A stretch of DNA of 64,000 nucleotides from Paramecium pentaurelia. Its lineage: Eukaryota > Ciliophora > Oligohymenophorea > Peniculida > Parameciidae. The notes under the pieces are model-generated. The model ran no database searches. It was not told the origin of the DNA and was given only the letters and a program-made list of their open reading frames with translations. Every line of letters starts with the position of its first letter. Position 1 is the first letter of the stretch. Both the position numbers and the translations under genes were made by a program. Shown piece by piece: positions 48,265-60,067 of this stretch. The DNA is taken from assembly GCA_905183005.1 (NCBI GenBank), contig CAJJDO010000117.1:166826-230825 (forward strand). Direction: 5' to 3'.

Positions 48265-50679
48265 ATGTTGATTGGAAAACAGCATCTTCTATTTAGTGAC
48301 ATCTGCCAACTTGCCTATCTAGTATTTATTAATCAAGGTTTATATCTTAGTAATTATTAGACAATTCAATAATATTTATATCTTTAATCACTGTACTTTA
48401 TGTTAGTAGCATAATTTTTGAAGTATTATGTGTATTGCTTAAAAATGAACAGAGAAATAATATTTTTTAAATAATTGGATTCTCAATTAAGATTATATGC
48501 ATTTGGTTTGCTTATTAAGCAAAATAAGAATACATTCTTTGTTCATTAATATAAACTCAAATATTATTTAATAATATAGACTTAAAATAGAAGCTCTAAT
48601 AACCTATTATAATCTTAGCATAAATGGTTTTATTTACATTCAATTTTGAATAGATTGTGTTTGATTATAAGTAGATGTCTATAAATATAGTGTAATTAAT
48701 GATATTTAGTTTATGGTTGTATAGAGAAAGAAGTATAAAAGTAAAAGATAATATAAAAGATAATTAAATAAAGAATTAACATTAATGTACGATAGATATA
48801 TAGGTTGATACTCTTAAATAACAATAGAATCTTATTCATACAATTTCGACGAGAAGAATAAATTTACCATAAAATTCTTTATTATTTAATGATTAATATG
48901 AACTATTAGAAACTCAAATTAATTTTACAGATTTGATAACTCATCCAAATTAATATAATTAAGCATTTGAAATACTTTTAAATTTAAAATTTAATTATAT
49001 TGAAGACACATCATTAAAATAAAATGAACTTAGAATTATAGTATTAGAGATGTAAATTGATGAACAAATATTATTAACAATTGATAAGAATGAATATTTT
49101 AAATATGAAAATCAAGCAATGTTAATACAATGTATTGTAGTAGATGGAATTAAGTGTTTTTAACTTTAATTTTTTGCTTTACCATTTAAAATAAATAATA
49201 ATAATTAGGAAATAGATGAATCAATGGAGATAGATATGTGTAGATCATTATCTCATGAATTGGGTACAAATTTAAATAGTATAATAACATTTACTAAAAT
49301 GGCATTAAAGGATGAGGACATTAATTCTCATTTTAAATTAAAATACTTAGAACCAATTAGAATAAATAGTGAATAATTAAATCTAATAGTAGGGACAATT
49401 AGAGATTATAATTTGATAAATTTGAAACAATTTAGTTTAAAATTAGAAGAGATTGATATAGAATTAGAGATTCGATTTATTGTTTCATTATTCAATGAAA
49501 GTATTGAAAATAAGAACATTAAAATAGAATATAGTTTTGATTTACAATCAAGTATATTGGTGAATGATAAAGTAAGATTTAGATAAGTTTTATTTCAATT
49601 GTTATAGAATGCAATAAAATATACTTTTGAATCAGCAATAACTATTACTATATAGAATGATAATTTAGAATGTTTTATATCAATTTCAGATAATGGAATA
49701 GGAATGGTATTATATATATAATAATATTATATAGACTGAATAAGAAGCAGAAAATATGAATTCATTGTTGAATTCTAATAAATTTGTTAAAGTGTCTGAA
49801 TAATCTGTAGGTGTAGGATTAGGTCTAGGAATATCAAATTAGTTAGTAAAATAAATGAGTGGAAAGAATAATTCCATATAATTAAATCGTAAAGACAGAG
49901 GGTGTTAATTTAGCTTTTTTATAAAAAACCATTAATTGGAAATGTCAAAGGAAAGTATGAGAAAATAATCTTCTGGATTTGCAAAAAAGAGTAATTAAAC
50001 AATTAGATTTTTATCTGTTAATACATATTTTGAAGATTAAGTAAAAGGATAATCCATTTAGAAAATCTAAATCTAAAAGAATTTAATATAAACTCATTCT
50101 AATTCTCAATAATAATTTATTATTCCATCCAATAAAAAAATATATGGATATCAAGAAAGCAAAAATTAAAGTGAAGAGGATAGTTTATCATCGATTCATC
50201 CTCCTATCTTAAGTCCAAAATTTTAATAATCTATTGTACAATGCAGTCTTAACAGTGACTGTTGTTCTAGAGTATTAATTGTTGATGACGAATACTTTAA
50301 TATATAATGTTTGAAATTATTGATGACTAAGTATTAATCCAAATGTGATTCAGCTTATAATGGTAAAGAAGCATTATAAATTGTAAATCATAAAAAAAAT
50401 CATCCTTGTAAAAAGTGTGGGAATCAATATTATAGTTTAATATTTTTGGATATCAATATGCCAATTTTAGATGGTTATAAAACTGTCAAAGAACTAAAAT
50501 AATTAATGAAATAATAAATTATCAATAAAGCATGGTGTATTGCTAATACAGGATTCTGTGATTTAGATACAAAACTTAAGAGTTATGAAGCAGGCATGGA
50601 TTATTATTTAACAAAACCTTTGGATTAGAATGAACTTAGAAGTATGTTAAATGTACTATTTCCTATTAATGATTACTGA
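48265..50679 (+). CDS. Membrane-bound hybrid histidine kinase with response-regulator domain
   Basis: 785 residues; introns 48322-48350 (29 nt) and 49707-49734 (28 nt). The first intron opens a frame with several N-terminal TM helices (e.g. NSIIFISLITVLYVSSIIFE, IIGFSIKIICIWFAY). A linker leads to the H-box CRSLSHELGTNLNSIITF (phospho-acceptor His present; the usual RTPLN reads GTNLN). The N-box FRQVLFQLLQNAIKYTF and G-boxes ISDNGIGM and GVGLGLGISNQLV follow. A C-terminal receiver domain has VLIVDDEYFN, phospho-acceptor Asp in LIFLDINMPILDGY, CIANTGF and the lysine in YYLTKPLD. This is a phosphorelay sensor; ligand unknown. It lies 37 bp upstream of a receptor-like gene on the same strand. 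Confidence 0.92.
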
Positions 50680-50716
50680 TTATAATATATGTTTTAGGTT
50701 ATAAATATTATAAATT

Positions 50717-51752
50717 ATGAATATATGCCAACTTGATTCAACTTAAAAAATAGTATAATATGCTGTTAGAATGATCATCCTCTCATGTGCTTTGATGTCT
50801 ACTTTATTTATTGGAATTACATGTTTAAAAAGTAAAAAATAAAAATATTGGGTATTCAAATTACTAATTCTATAATCATTCGCTGAATCTATTGATTTAA
50901 TTGGAGCCATCTCTTTATCATTTTAGAGCAAATGTTATGAAACCCTATGTGATATCATTGGATATATAATGCACTGTTGTTGGTTAACATCATTTACTTG
51001 TTTGTTACTTTTATTTTATTTGTATTATTCTGCCCTTCATGTATTAATTATTACAAATTAGATTAATTCCAAATATTAAGCAGTAACTAATAATATAAAC
51101 AAATTCATCATTCTTTGTATTATTTGGCCTTACTTATGGCTCTTGTATCCATTACTAAATGATTCAATAGGTCCAACTGGATGGAAACTATATAACTCAA
51201 CAGAAATATTTTATTTATTTTGTGGTTTTGAAGTATTTTATATTTCTAAACTTTAGGAAGATGAAATTATTTTCCTTATCTTTTGGTCTATACCCTTATG
51301 GTTAATATTCTTAAGTGTTCTAATTTTGAGATAGAAAGTATCCAATTATAAATTCAATAGATTAGTTCTCGAATTAAAACCCTAATTTTCGAAGAATAAA
51401 TTAGTAGCATTGAATTAGATATCATAAAGAAAGTGGCAGACTTTTCAATTATTTATGTAATCTTTTGGTTAACAAATTAATTTGTTAAGTAAATTAATTA
51501 ATATATTAAAAATTAGATATGTACAATTATTATATGATGGATATACTCAACACATTATATTATACACTTTGTTTGTGTTAATGTATTTGTTGTTTGAAAT
51601 TCATTTAGTCATAATTGCAATCCTATTTTATAAAAATTATAAGTAATTATGTAGAATATAAAATATATAGTTAAGTTATTGACATTAAATCAATTTGGTC
51701 ATTAAAAAAATAGAAGAATTTAAAAGTAAAGAATGATGAGTAATTAATTTGA
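50717..51752 (+). CDS. Seven-transmembrane receptor-like protein (cAMP-receptor type)
   Basis: 335 residues from ATG 50717, with a probable 28-nt intron at 51643-51670. Unspliced, the frame closes at TGA 51680-51682, costing only the cytosolic tail. Seven hydrophobic helices are spaced like a class E/cAR-type GPCR: MIILSCALMSTLFIGITCL, FKLLILQSFAESIDLIGAIS, YIMHCCWLTSFTCLLLLFYL, FIILCIIWPYLWLLYPLL, IFYLFCGFEVFYI, FLIFWSIPLWLIFLSVLIL and LYTLFVLMYLLFEIHLVIIA. A Cys pair follows TM2 (KCYETLC). Family is inferred from topology and general resemblance, not a diagnostic motif. Ligand unknown. Confidence 0.65.
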
Positions 51753-51820
51753 TTTTTATGTTGTAAATAATTTAATGTTTTAATATAATATTCATGACTA
51801 TTCAGCATATATGATATCTC

Positions 51821-53560
51821 ATGATCAAATTAGCTTAACTTATAGAGGAGAAATGTAATATGCTAGAAAATATTAGAACAAAGGATATCTATCAATTCAA
51901 ATTTTTAGAATTTGACAATTTAGAAGAGATATTATTTTTAAAATAAGAAGAAACAGCAGTCTCTCTACCTTGGGCTAGAACAATAATTGTTAATTTCTGG
52001 AATGTACCAACAGAGAATTACACTCTATTTAATTTATATGAAGGAATGAAAATCCTATTTGACATGGACATAATCAAAGATTTGTAAGAAGTTTAATTTA
52101 AGTTCTTTTCCAATGAATAAATTTAGGCATTGATCAAATTAAAATGGTTATAATCTGAAAATACTAATTACTTTTATTTCGAAATACAAGAAGAGGTATT
52201 ATTTAATTATGAAACAATTTAGAATTAGTATGAATTAACACTCTAATGGAGAGATTCATTATAAATTGTTGAAAGTATTAAGAAAGAATTAGAGAAGTAA
52301 TTTTAAAGGAAGAATTTAATCAAAATATTAAATAAAATAGGTGATTATAGGTATGATAATATTATGATTATTAGTAATATCTATGATTTATAAGAGTTAT
52401 TTAATTTAATTTTGGATAATCATTATGATACTCTATTTGTTTATTTCCCATCAATAATCAAATTAAAAATTTATACTAAAATATTTGAAGAGAGTGAAGA
52501 ATAAATTAGATCTGTAGAATTGTTCATTCATAATTAATGGTTTAAGGAAAGATAGGATAATTTGATAGCTTAATTTGAGATATTACATACTCAGATTTAA
52601 AGATCTATGAAAGATTCAAATGAAGAAATAATTTTAGATTATGCCTTAATTTATGATGAAGATCAAATTAATTGTTCTGAATTAATGAGTAAGATTAATT
52701 CTTTGATCATTAAAATATTGTTAACAAATAATAAGAAAATTCAATCAATTTTATTGTCTTTGATGCCATTAGAAATTCATTTTGAATTGGATATTAAGAA
52801 ATTAGAATTAAATTTAGATATTAATTTACATCATGAAGATCCATAAGATATATATTAAGAAGGATTAATAATTTTATTATAAACAATCACAACTTGTTAA
52901 TTGTTTTAATCTTTAAAAGTTAATATTCAATAAGAAGATGATTCAAATAATATAAAATTTCTTTTATTTTCTTTCATTATGATGATTCATGAATTTTAAT
53001 AAACTTTAAAAAACAAAGGCACATTTACATACAATAATTATTAATTAATTCCAAGATATCATTCAGTTTGTTCAAAAGGAGTTATGAATTATTTAATTTC
53101 AGAGAAGAAGTAATAAAAATGATGTTTTATAGTTAGATCAATTTATGAAATCAATTAGAAAGATTATCTTGATATTCAATAGGAAATGGAATGTTTTGTT
53201 TAATATATCAGTTATTATGCTTAAGAGAGTAATTCAATAATAATTTCTTGTGATTTATATGAATTAAATAAATCTAGTAAGTAAGGCTTTGATAGATTGA
53301 TTTATTAATTAATATAATAGAATAGAGTATTGGGATTTGGCATATTAGATAATGGTAATAGAGATCAAAAATATTATGAAAGAGTAGTTTAATACTTATT
53401 ATTACCACTTATAAAATATTATAGATTAAAGAAGAGAATATTATATACATTATTTATGATAGATAAAAGATTTAAGGGTAGAATGAAATGGGAGAGTATA
53501 AAAGAAGTGATTAATTATTTACCAAATGAATATGAATGTATGTTACATTTGTAAAATTGA
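51821..53560 (+). CDS. Uncharacterised large helical protein
   Basis: 570 residues. ATG 51821 is the first in-frame start after TGA 51812; a second ATG at 51860 is possible. One 27-nt intron (53110-53136) is in phase but carries TGA. The sequence is acidic, Ile/Leu/Asn-rich and helical throughout, with no TM. Recognisable segments include AVSLPWARTIIVNFWNVPTE near the N-terminus, and RVLGFGILDNGNRDQKYYER followed by a basic end (RLKKRILYTLFMIDKRFKGR). No catalytic motif identified. Function unknown. Confidence 0.75.
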
Positions 53561-53626
53561 ATAAAATGAAAAAAAAATTAAATCCTTTTAAATAAATTAT
53601 TAAAAAAAGAAATAATTCCTTAAGAA

Positions 53627-54028
53627 ATGCCATCAAAGAGAAGAAATAATGGTCGTTCAAAGAAAAATAGAGGTCATGTCAAGCCAGTTACTTGTTCAAA
53701 TTGTTGCAGATTAGTTGGCAAAGATAAAGCCATCAAAAGATTCACAGTGAGAGATATTGTTGATGCATCATCAAAGAAAGACATTTTGGAAGCTTCTGCT
53801 TATGAATCCAAATAATAATAGTCAATTCCAAAATTATTTGACAAACTTCAAGTAGTGTTAATAATTAAAAAATAGTATTGCATTTCTTGTGCCATCCATG
53901 CACGTATTGTTAGAGTAAGATCAGCTGAAGACAGAAAAATTCGTGTAATTGAAAGAAAACGACCTGTTTAATAATAAACATAAAAAAAGGATGCACCAAA
54001 ACCATAAGCTCCAGTTGCAGCTTAATGA
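53627..54028 (+). CDS. RPS26: 40S ribosomal protein S26 (eS26)
   Basis: 125 residues with one 24-nt intron (53852-53875). MPSKRRNNGRSKKNRGHVKP and VTCSNCCRLVGKDKAIKRF match the eS26 N-terminus, including the first zinc Cys pair. Splicing joins PKLFDKLQ to YCISCAIHARIVRVRS, aligning with the universal KLxYCxSCAIH zinc motif. The tail is Gln/Lys/Pro/Ala-rich as in other eS26. The protein sits at the mRNA exit channel of the small subunit. The intron is in phase and has no TGA, so an unspliced message would encode eight extra residues inside the zinc domain. Confidence 0.97.
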
Positions 54029-54143
54029 TATATCTAATACAAACATACATTATAAAATGTGAATATCTTTAATTTTATGAAAAGCATCATCCTTGAATGC
54101 TATTTGTATAAATAATTTAAAAAAAAATTAATATCTTGAATAA

Positions 54144-54651
54144 ATGACTCATAGTTATGGATTGAAAAAGGGAACAAGAAGTAAGTTTGCTAAACCATTC
54201 AGAGGACATGGTAATATAAGTATTCGTAAAACACTCTAAACATTTAAAAGAGGTATAAATTTATATAGTATTTCTTACAATAGGTGATTTTGTTGATATT
54301 TTGGTTGATGGTGCATAACATAAAGGAGTCCCATTTTAATATTATCATGGAAGAACAGCTAGAGTATTCAATGTTAATCCAAGAGGAATTGGTGTTTCAT
54401 TATAAAGAAGAGTAAGAGGAAGATATGTAGAGAAAAGATTCCATGTTAGAGCTGATCATTTGAGACCATCAAAATGCAGAGAAGAATTTGTTAAAAGAGT
54501 TTAAGAAAATGATAAGAAAAAGACTGAAGCTAATAAATTGAAATAACATATCTCAACTAAAAGACAACCAGTATTACCAAGAGGTGCTGAAATTGTCAAA
54601 CCAACATCTACAGTCTTTTAACATCCAAAAGCATTTGTAGAAATCATTTGA
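54144..54651 (+). CDS. RPL21: 60S ribosomal protein L21 (eL21)
   Basis: 158 residues with one 31-nt intron (54253-54283), the longest accepted here. MTHSYGLKKGTRSKFAKPFR, then KRGDFVDILVDGAQHKGVPF, QYYHGRTARVFNVNPRGIGV and RFHVRADHLRPSKCREEFVK follow eL21 along its full length. The C-terminus (KRQPVLPRGAEIVKPTSTVF) is also typical. Splicing is required to join FKRG to GDFVDI without frameshift. It lies 115 bp after RPS26 on the same strand. Confidence 0.97.
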
Positions 54652-54739
54652 AATATAATACAATAAGTATAATAAAGATAATCATTTATCTATGAATTAA
54701 AATATCTGTTTAATATTATTTTTTTTAATAAAATCAATC

Positions 54740-55180
54740 ATGACTCATTTATATGATTTATAAGAATTTAAAGAAGCTTTTGCTCTTTTTGATAAAGATG
54801 GAGATGGAACTATTACAATCAAAGAATTAGGTATGGTTATGAGATCTTTGGGTTAAAATCCTAGTCAATAGGATCTTAAGGAAATGATAAAGGAAGTAGA
54901 TTTTGATGGAAATGGAATGATTGATTTTAATGAATTTTTAGCTTTAATGGCAAATAAACTAAGAGATACTGATTTAGAAGAAGAGTATATAACTGCTTTT
55001 AAGATATTTGATCGAGATGGTGATGGATTATTATCTGCTTAAGAATTAAAACATGTCCTAATTAATATGGGTGAAAAACTATCTGATTAAGATGTTGAAG
55101 ATATGATTCATGAAGTTGATAGTGATGGAGATGGTCAAATCACTCTTGAAGAATTTATTAAATTATTAAATTGGAAATGA
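54740..55180 (+). CDS. Calmodulin-like protein with four EF-hands
   Basis: An intronless 146-residue frame. Four canonical calcium loops are spaced as in calmodulin: DKDGDGTITIKE (from residue 18), DFDGNGMIDFNE (54), DRDGDGLLSAQE (91) and DSDGDGQITLEE (127). All Asp/Glu ligands are present. The N-terminus (MTHLYDLQEFKEAFALF) and central linker (NKLRDTDLEEE) differ from true calmodulin (usually MADQLTEEQ and MARKMKDTDSEEE), so this is a paralog rather than the principal calmodulin. A Ca2+ sensor for kinases or ciliary targets is the expected role. Confidence 0.92.
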
Positions 55181-55245
55181 ATGATAAATATACATATCCT
55201 ATTTTCACTTAATTTATCAATCAACTTATCATAATATTATTCTAG

Positions 55246-55246
<1 letters not shown>

Positions 55247-55309
<63 letters not shown>
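55247..55309. repeat. (ATT)n microsatellite
   Basis: About 21 uninterrupted ATT/TTA triplets in the spacer between the calmodulin-like and TPR/ARM genes. Non-coding; probably length-variable. Confidence 0.9.
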
Positions 55310-55339
55310 TAAATATTATAAAAAAAATTAATATTCACT

Positions 55340-57266
55340 ATGAAATCAAGAGAATTATAACTCCATTTTGATTTACAAGCCCTTGATGATACAAATTTCT
55401 AATCTGATAAAGTTGTAGATAAATCTAATAAACAAAAATAAATTGAAGATTAAGATAAATACTCTAATTAAAATCTAATTTTTGAAATGGAAAATTCTCC
55501 TACACCAAAATAGAACAAGTCTTAACAATAGACAAAAATATATTCTAATGATAAAGATCAACTATATTATCAGAAAAATTATGAAAAAATCAATACAGAA
55601 TTTAAGAGTGCAGAAATGCAATAAAGAATTTAATTGGCTGAATAACTCAAGAAAAAAGGTAATTATTATTACTCAAATAAAAATTTTGAAGAAGCTATAA
55701 CTTAATATAGTGAAGCACTTGAATTGATTTAAGATAATGCTGTCTTATTGCTTAATAGAGCTATTGCATATATTAAAATTTCCAAATTTTAATAAGCAAT
55801 TATAGATTGTACTAAAGTTCTAGAGATTGCTTAAAATAAAGATGAAAGATTAACTTAAAGCATTGATAGTTTTTTTAAAGCCCATTTAAGAAGAGCTCTG
55901 GCTTATTCTATAACTGGACAATTAGAAAAGGCCTTAGAAGATGTTGAATAAGCTATATAGATTGATCATACTGATAAGGAAGCACAAAAATTAAGAGCAG
56001 ATGTCAAACATTAATTAATGGATAAAAAAAATAAAATAGATTCAAAAGAATATTCAGATGAATCAAATGAAATAGAATAATAATCAATTAATTAAAAGGA
56101 GAATAGTTTAACAATAAAGGTTATTAATTCTGGATAGAGTAATGAAATTGTTTAAAAATATAAGAAATGTAAGTTTAAATAAAATAATTTAAATTATAAG
56201 GATGTTATAGATGCATTTCTTAACTAAAATTAAAATTATGAATTATTTTAGGTATTATAAGTAATGATGTAATATACAGATGAGTCGGCTGCTTATTTTT
56301 ATGATAAAAAAGGAATTGAAACATTGATTTAAATTATTAAGGCAGATGAAGAATTTCTTCATGATTAATTCAACGTATATTTTCTTAAAAAATTAGTTTA
56401 TGGCTAGTTTGCCGGCTTTGATTTTGTAATGTTATTAAGAATAAAATTAATTATATCAAGAATAATTCATTTAACAATATAATGGTGTTGATATTATAAT
56501 TTAAAAGATTATTAAATTACTCGACAAAGCAAAATAAAAGAAAAAATCAGCTATATTTGATAGTATTCGAGATTACATTGAAGCAATTAATATTATGAAT
56601 GAGGAAAAAACTCGAATTCTTATATAATCTAGTCCTCATATCACCACAACTCTATATCCTGAAATATTTGTTAGAATTTTAAGTTTATTTGAAAAAGAAT
56701 ATGAATTGGTTTCATCATTTTTAAGTTTATGTGCAAACTTATGTTATGATTAGAGTAGTTTTCTTCGTTAAATCTTTTTAAATCATCTTGATCAAATAAT
56801 TGATTAGATTTCTCATATTTATTAAAATGTAGAACTCTCCATATAATCATGTGATATGTATGTATAAATATTGAATCTACTATCAAATTTATTGATTGAA
56901 GATCAATTTAGAAAGAAATTCATGGATTATAACTTTAATAAAGAATTTTATATCCAATATTTCAGATTATTAAAGTAACTTCAAATTAACTTAGATCCTA
57001 ATTATGAAGAATTAATTTCAATAGCTCTTGGTTTTTTGATTAATTTGTTTCATCATATGAATTCAATATAATCTGAATAATTGATAATAGAATTGAAATA
57101 ATTACCAAAGATTTTGGATGCCTTTTCATTTTCTAGAAATTCTCTTATTTTAGAAAGAGTGGAAATAGTGTAAGCAATATACTTAAATATATAAAAAGAA
57201 CCATCTTTTATTAATCTAAAATTCAAAGTAATTGGACCAATGAAAAATGGTTATAATTTTCATTGA
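55340..57266 (+). CDS. TPR plus armadillo-like protein, TTC12-like
   Basis: 634 residues with one 22-nt intron (56375-56396). After a ~95-residue Gln/Lys-rich leader come three TPR units (residues ~95-235): AEQLKKKGNYYYSNKNFEEA, then ITQYSEALELI, LLLNRAIAYIKISKFQQAI and AHLRRALAYSITGQLEKALE. The second half is an all-helical armadillo-like region (e.g. MMQYTDESAAYFYDKKGIET, ASLPALILQCYQEQNQLYQE). TPR followed by ARM repeats is the layout of TTC12, a cytosolic factor for axonemal dynein arm assembly, and also of UNC45. Size favours TTC12. Assignment is by architecture and general resemblance. Confidence 0.6.
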
Positions 57267-57332
57267 TAGTGTGTTTATATATATTTTAATATATAGTTTA
57301 TTTAAAATTCGAATAATACATATAACAAATAA

Positions 57333-59629
57333 ATGTAGCACCTGTCTCGTCCCCAATTATAATTACAAGAGATAGTGCAATAGAATAATTTCAAAACGTA
57401 TAATCATCTAGATATTTAGGTGCACTAATAAAAGTAATAAACTCAGTCAATCTTTTAATCCTTGTGGATTGATTGCTCAAAGTTTGAGTCCTACTCATAA
57501 AGCTAATCAAAGCACAGGTTTATAGGGAATTGATTTAAGAGTATTAAAAAAATAAGGACCTCCAGTATAAGCTAAACAATATTAGTAAGAATTATTGAAG
57601 TTGATGATAAGTCATAAATAACTACCAATTTAGAAATCAGTTTAAAAAGTTAATACTTCTGATACATCAAATAATTTAAAAAGTAATATAACTACAGATA
57701 CTAGAAGAACAAATTCAAATTAATATTAAAATACTAATGCATAAACAACTAAAAACTAAGGTTTTATTAATTTAGCTAATCAGATAATTATAATAGTTCA
57801 TTATGAAAATTAATAAATAAAATTTCCAATTGATCCATCTAAAACAACAGGATGGTTGGATGAATATTTAAAATAAGAAATTAAAAAACATTCTATACAT
57901 TAATATTCATCTACAGGTTCCCAACCAGATCATGTTAAAATAACTTGTGGTACTGGAAATGAATCAACAAATCCTGAGATAGTCTCATTCCATACAATCG
58001 ATAAAAATTTACCTGTTGATTATTACTTACAATAAACTAACAAACCTCTTGATATTTTTAGTGGTTAAACTCTTAACTTATAACCATTTTTTGGTACTCC
58101 ATAAACATCAAAGGTTTCATTAAAAGATTTTATTTTTGTTAAATGTATAGGTGTTGGAGGTTTCTCAAGAGTGTATATGGTAAAAAAGAAATCAAATGGA
58201 AGATTTTATGCAATGAAATTAATTGATAAAGAGTTTATTTTATAACATAAAAAATAAGGTAATAAATATATAATTATATATTAGGAATTGTTTAAAATGA
58301 AAGAGATATTATGACAGTATTAGATCATCCTTTCATAATTAAATTAGAATATGCATTTGAATCTAAAAACTTTATTATTTTTGTACTTGAATTTTGTAGT
58401 GGTGGTGAATTATTTTGGTAATTAAGACAAGTTAAAAGAATGACAGAATATTAGGCTAGATTTTATTTCACTGAAATATGTCTTGCTATGTTTTATTTAC
58501 ATTCATTATCAATTGTTTATAGAGATATTAAACCTGAAAATATATTAATTGATATTGATGGACATATTAGAATTGCAGATTTTGGATTATCTAAACCCAA
58601 TATGTCTGAAGAAGATTATGCTTATAGTTTCTGTGGATCTCCAGAATATATGGCTCCTGAAATGCTATTAAAAATTGGTCACAATGTTTAAGTAGATCAT
58701 TATTGTCTAGGAGCATTATTATATGAATTAGTTACAGGTCTACCACCTTATTATTCTAGAGATACAGAAGAAATTTATGAATCTATTCTTAATGAAGAAC
58801 TCACATTCCCAGAAAAATTAAATTTGTCAAATGAAATTAAAGATTTACTTAAAGGATTATTAAGTAAATAACCATCTGAAAGACTTTGTGCAAATAAAGG
58901 TTTACTTGAATTATTCACTCATCCTTGGTTTAAAGATTGTGATCTAGTTTCCATTCTATTAAAAAAAGTTTAACCTCCTTTTAAACCAAATTAATTATAA
59001 TTTAATTATGATTCAAATGATTTAATGAATGGAGAATTAGAAACAAGAGAAAAACTATTAGGAAAAACAGGATTGTAATAAGAAATTAAAATCTTTCAAG
59101 ATTTTTACTTTGATTAATCAGAATAAAAATAAATGAAAATTGAATAAGCTAAAGTCTTAAAATAACATTGTATTATGATTACATCATTATAAATGCAATT
59201 ACTTTAAAAATTTAAGAGTATTAGAAAAAGTACAGAACCAAAAGAGTCAAGTAATTCAAAACCTTTATCACCTTATACTGGTTCTCGTTAAATTAATTAA
59301 AAATAAAAGATCTAATCTGAATAAATGTCATCATTATAAAAAAGAATTAAATCTTAGTAAATCTATAATATTTATTTTATAGACAATCATCCTTAGGTAA
59401 TGTTCAACCAATTCAACCAAATTGTATAGTAAGCCCATAATAATCAAAAATAGAGAGTCTTAAAAGAATAATTTCATAAAATAATTTCTTTATGGATCGC
59501 TAAAATACATTACCAACCAATAATCAATAAGCTGGTTAAAGTAAAGACAGCATTGATTCCTAACTAATTTATTAAAATAGTCAAAATATGCATAAACGTG
59601 TGTTCTCATTAAAATAAAGAAAAAAATGA
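57333..59629 (+). CDS. AGC-type serine/threonine protein kinase with long N-terminal region
   Basis: 740 residues; introns 57398-57419 (22 nt), 58259-58284 (26 nt) and 59357-59382 (26 nt). The N-terminal ~250 residues are Gln/Ser/Thr-rich; they include an HYENQQIKFPIDPSKTTGWL segment of unknown fold. The kinase domain (~250-520) carries FVKCIGVGGFSRVYMVKK, the lysine in FYAMKLIDK, EFCSGGELFW, YRDIKPENILID, DFG in IADFGLSK and FCGSPEYMAPEM. YRD instead of HRD and the FCGSPEYM loop are AGC features. The same two features occur in the kinase at 24212-25850, so the genes are relatives. The ~210-residue tail is low complexity. No lipid- or nucleotide-binding domain is evident. Confidence 0.88.
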
Positions 59630-60067
59630 TCAAATATTTTAATCAAATTGCTCATTAGTAATATTTAATATTTAAATTTTGTCTTTATTTATAAATAATA
59701 AAAAAGAATTTCTTCATTAAATATTTAGTTCTATATATATATTTTAAAATATTAATAATCAATTATTTAGGTTTTCATATTGATATTAGAAGTTCAAAAT
59801 TTATAATATAAAAAATATATATATATAAAATATTGTTATTCTAACGTTTATTTAAAATAAATATCTTGATTTAATTAAAGTATCTAAATAAAATTATTAT
59901 AATTTATTATAAAAAAATTGGTTGATATTTGAAATAGAATCGTTAGATAAATAAGATCAATCATTCAAGAATAACATAATGTTGAAGAATTAAACATATT
60001 TTCAAACCTAATAGTTAGATAATAATAATTATTTAATATAAAATAAAATTTAATATCAACAAGGTAT
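59630..60067. other. Convergent intergenic region
   Basis: 438 bp between the stops of the AGC kinase and the calpain. Very AT-rich with TATA-type runs near 59817-59828. No open frame or RNA recognised. Confidence 0.55.

Noticed and set aside
55247..55309. (ATT)n run as poly-Ile or poly-Asn coding sequence
   Set aside because: It lies between the TGA of the calmodulin-like gene and the ATG of the next gene, with no frame linking it to either.
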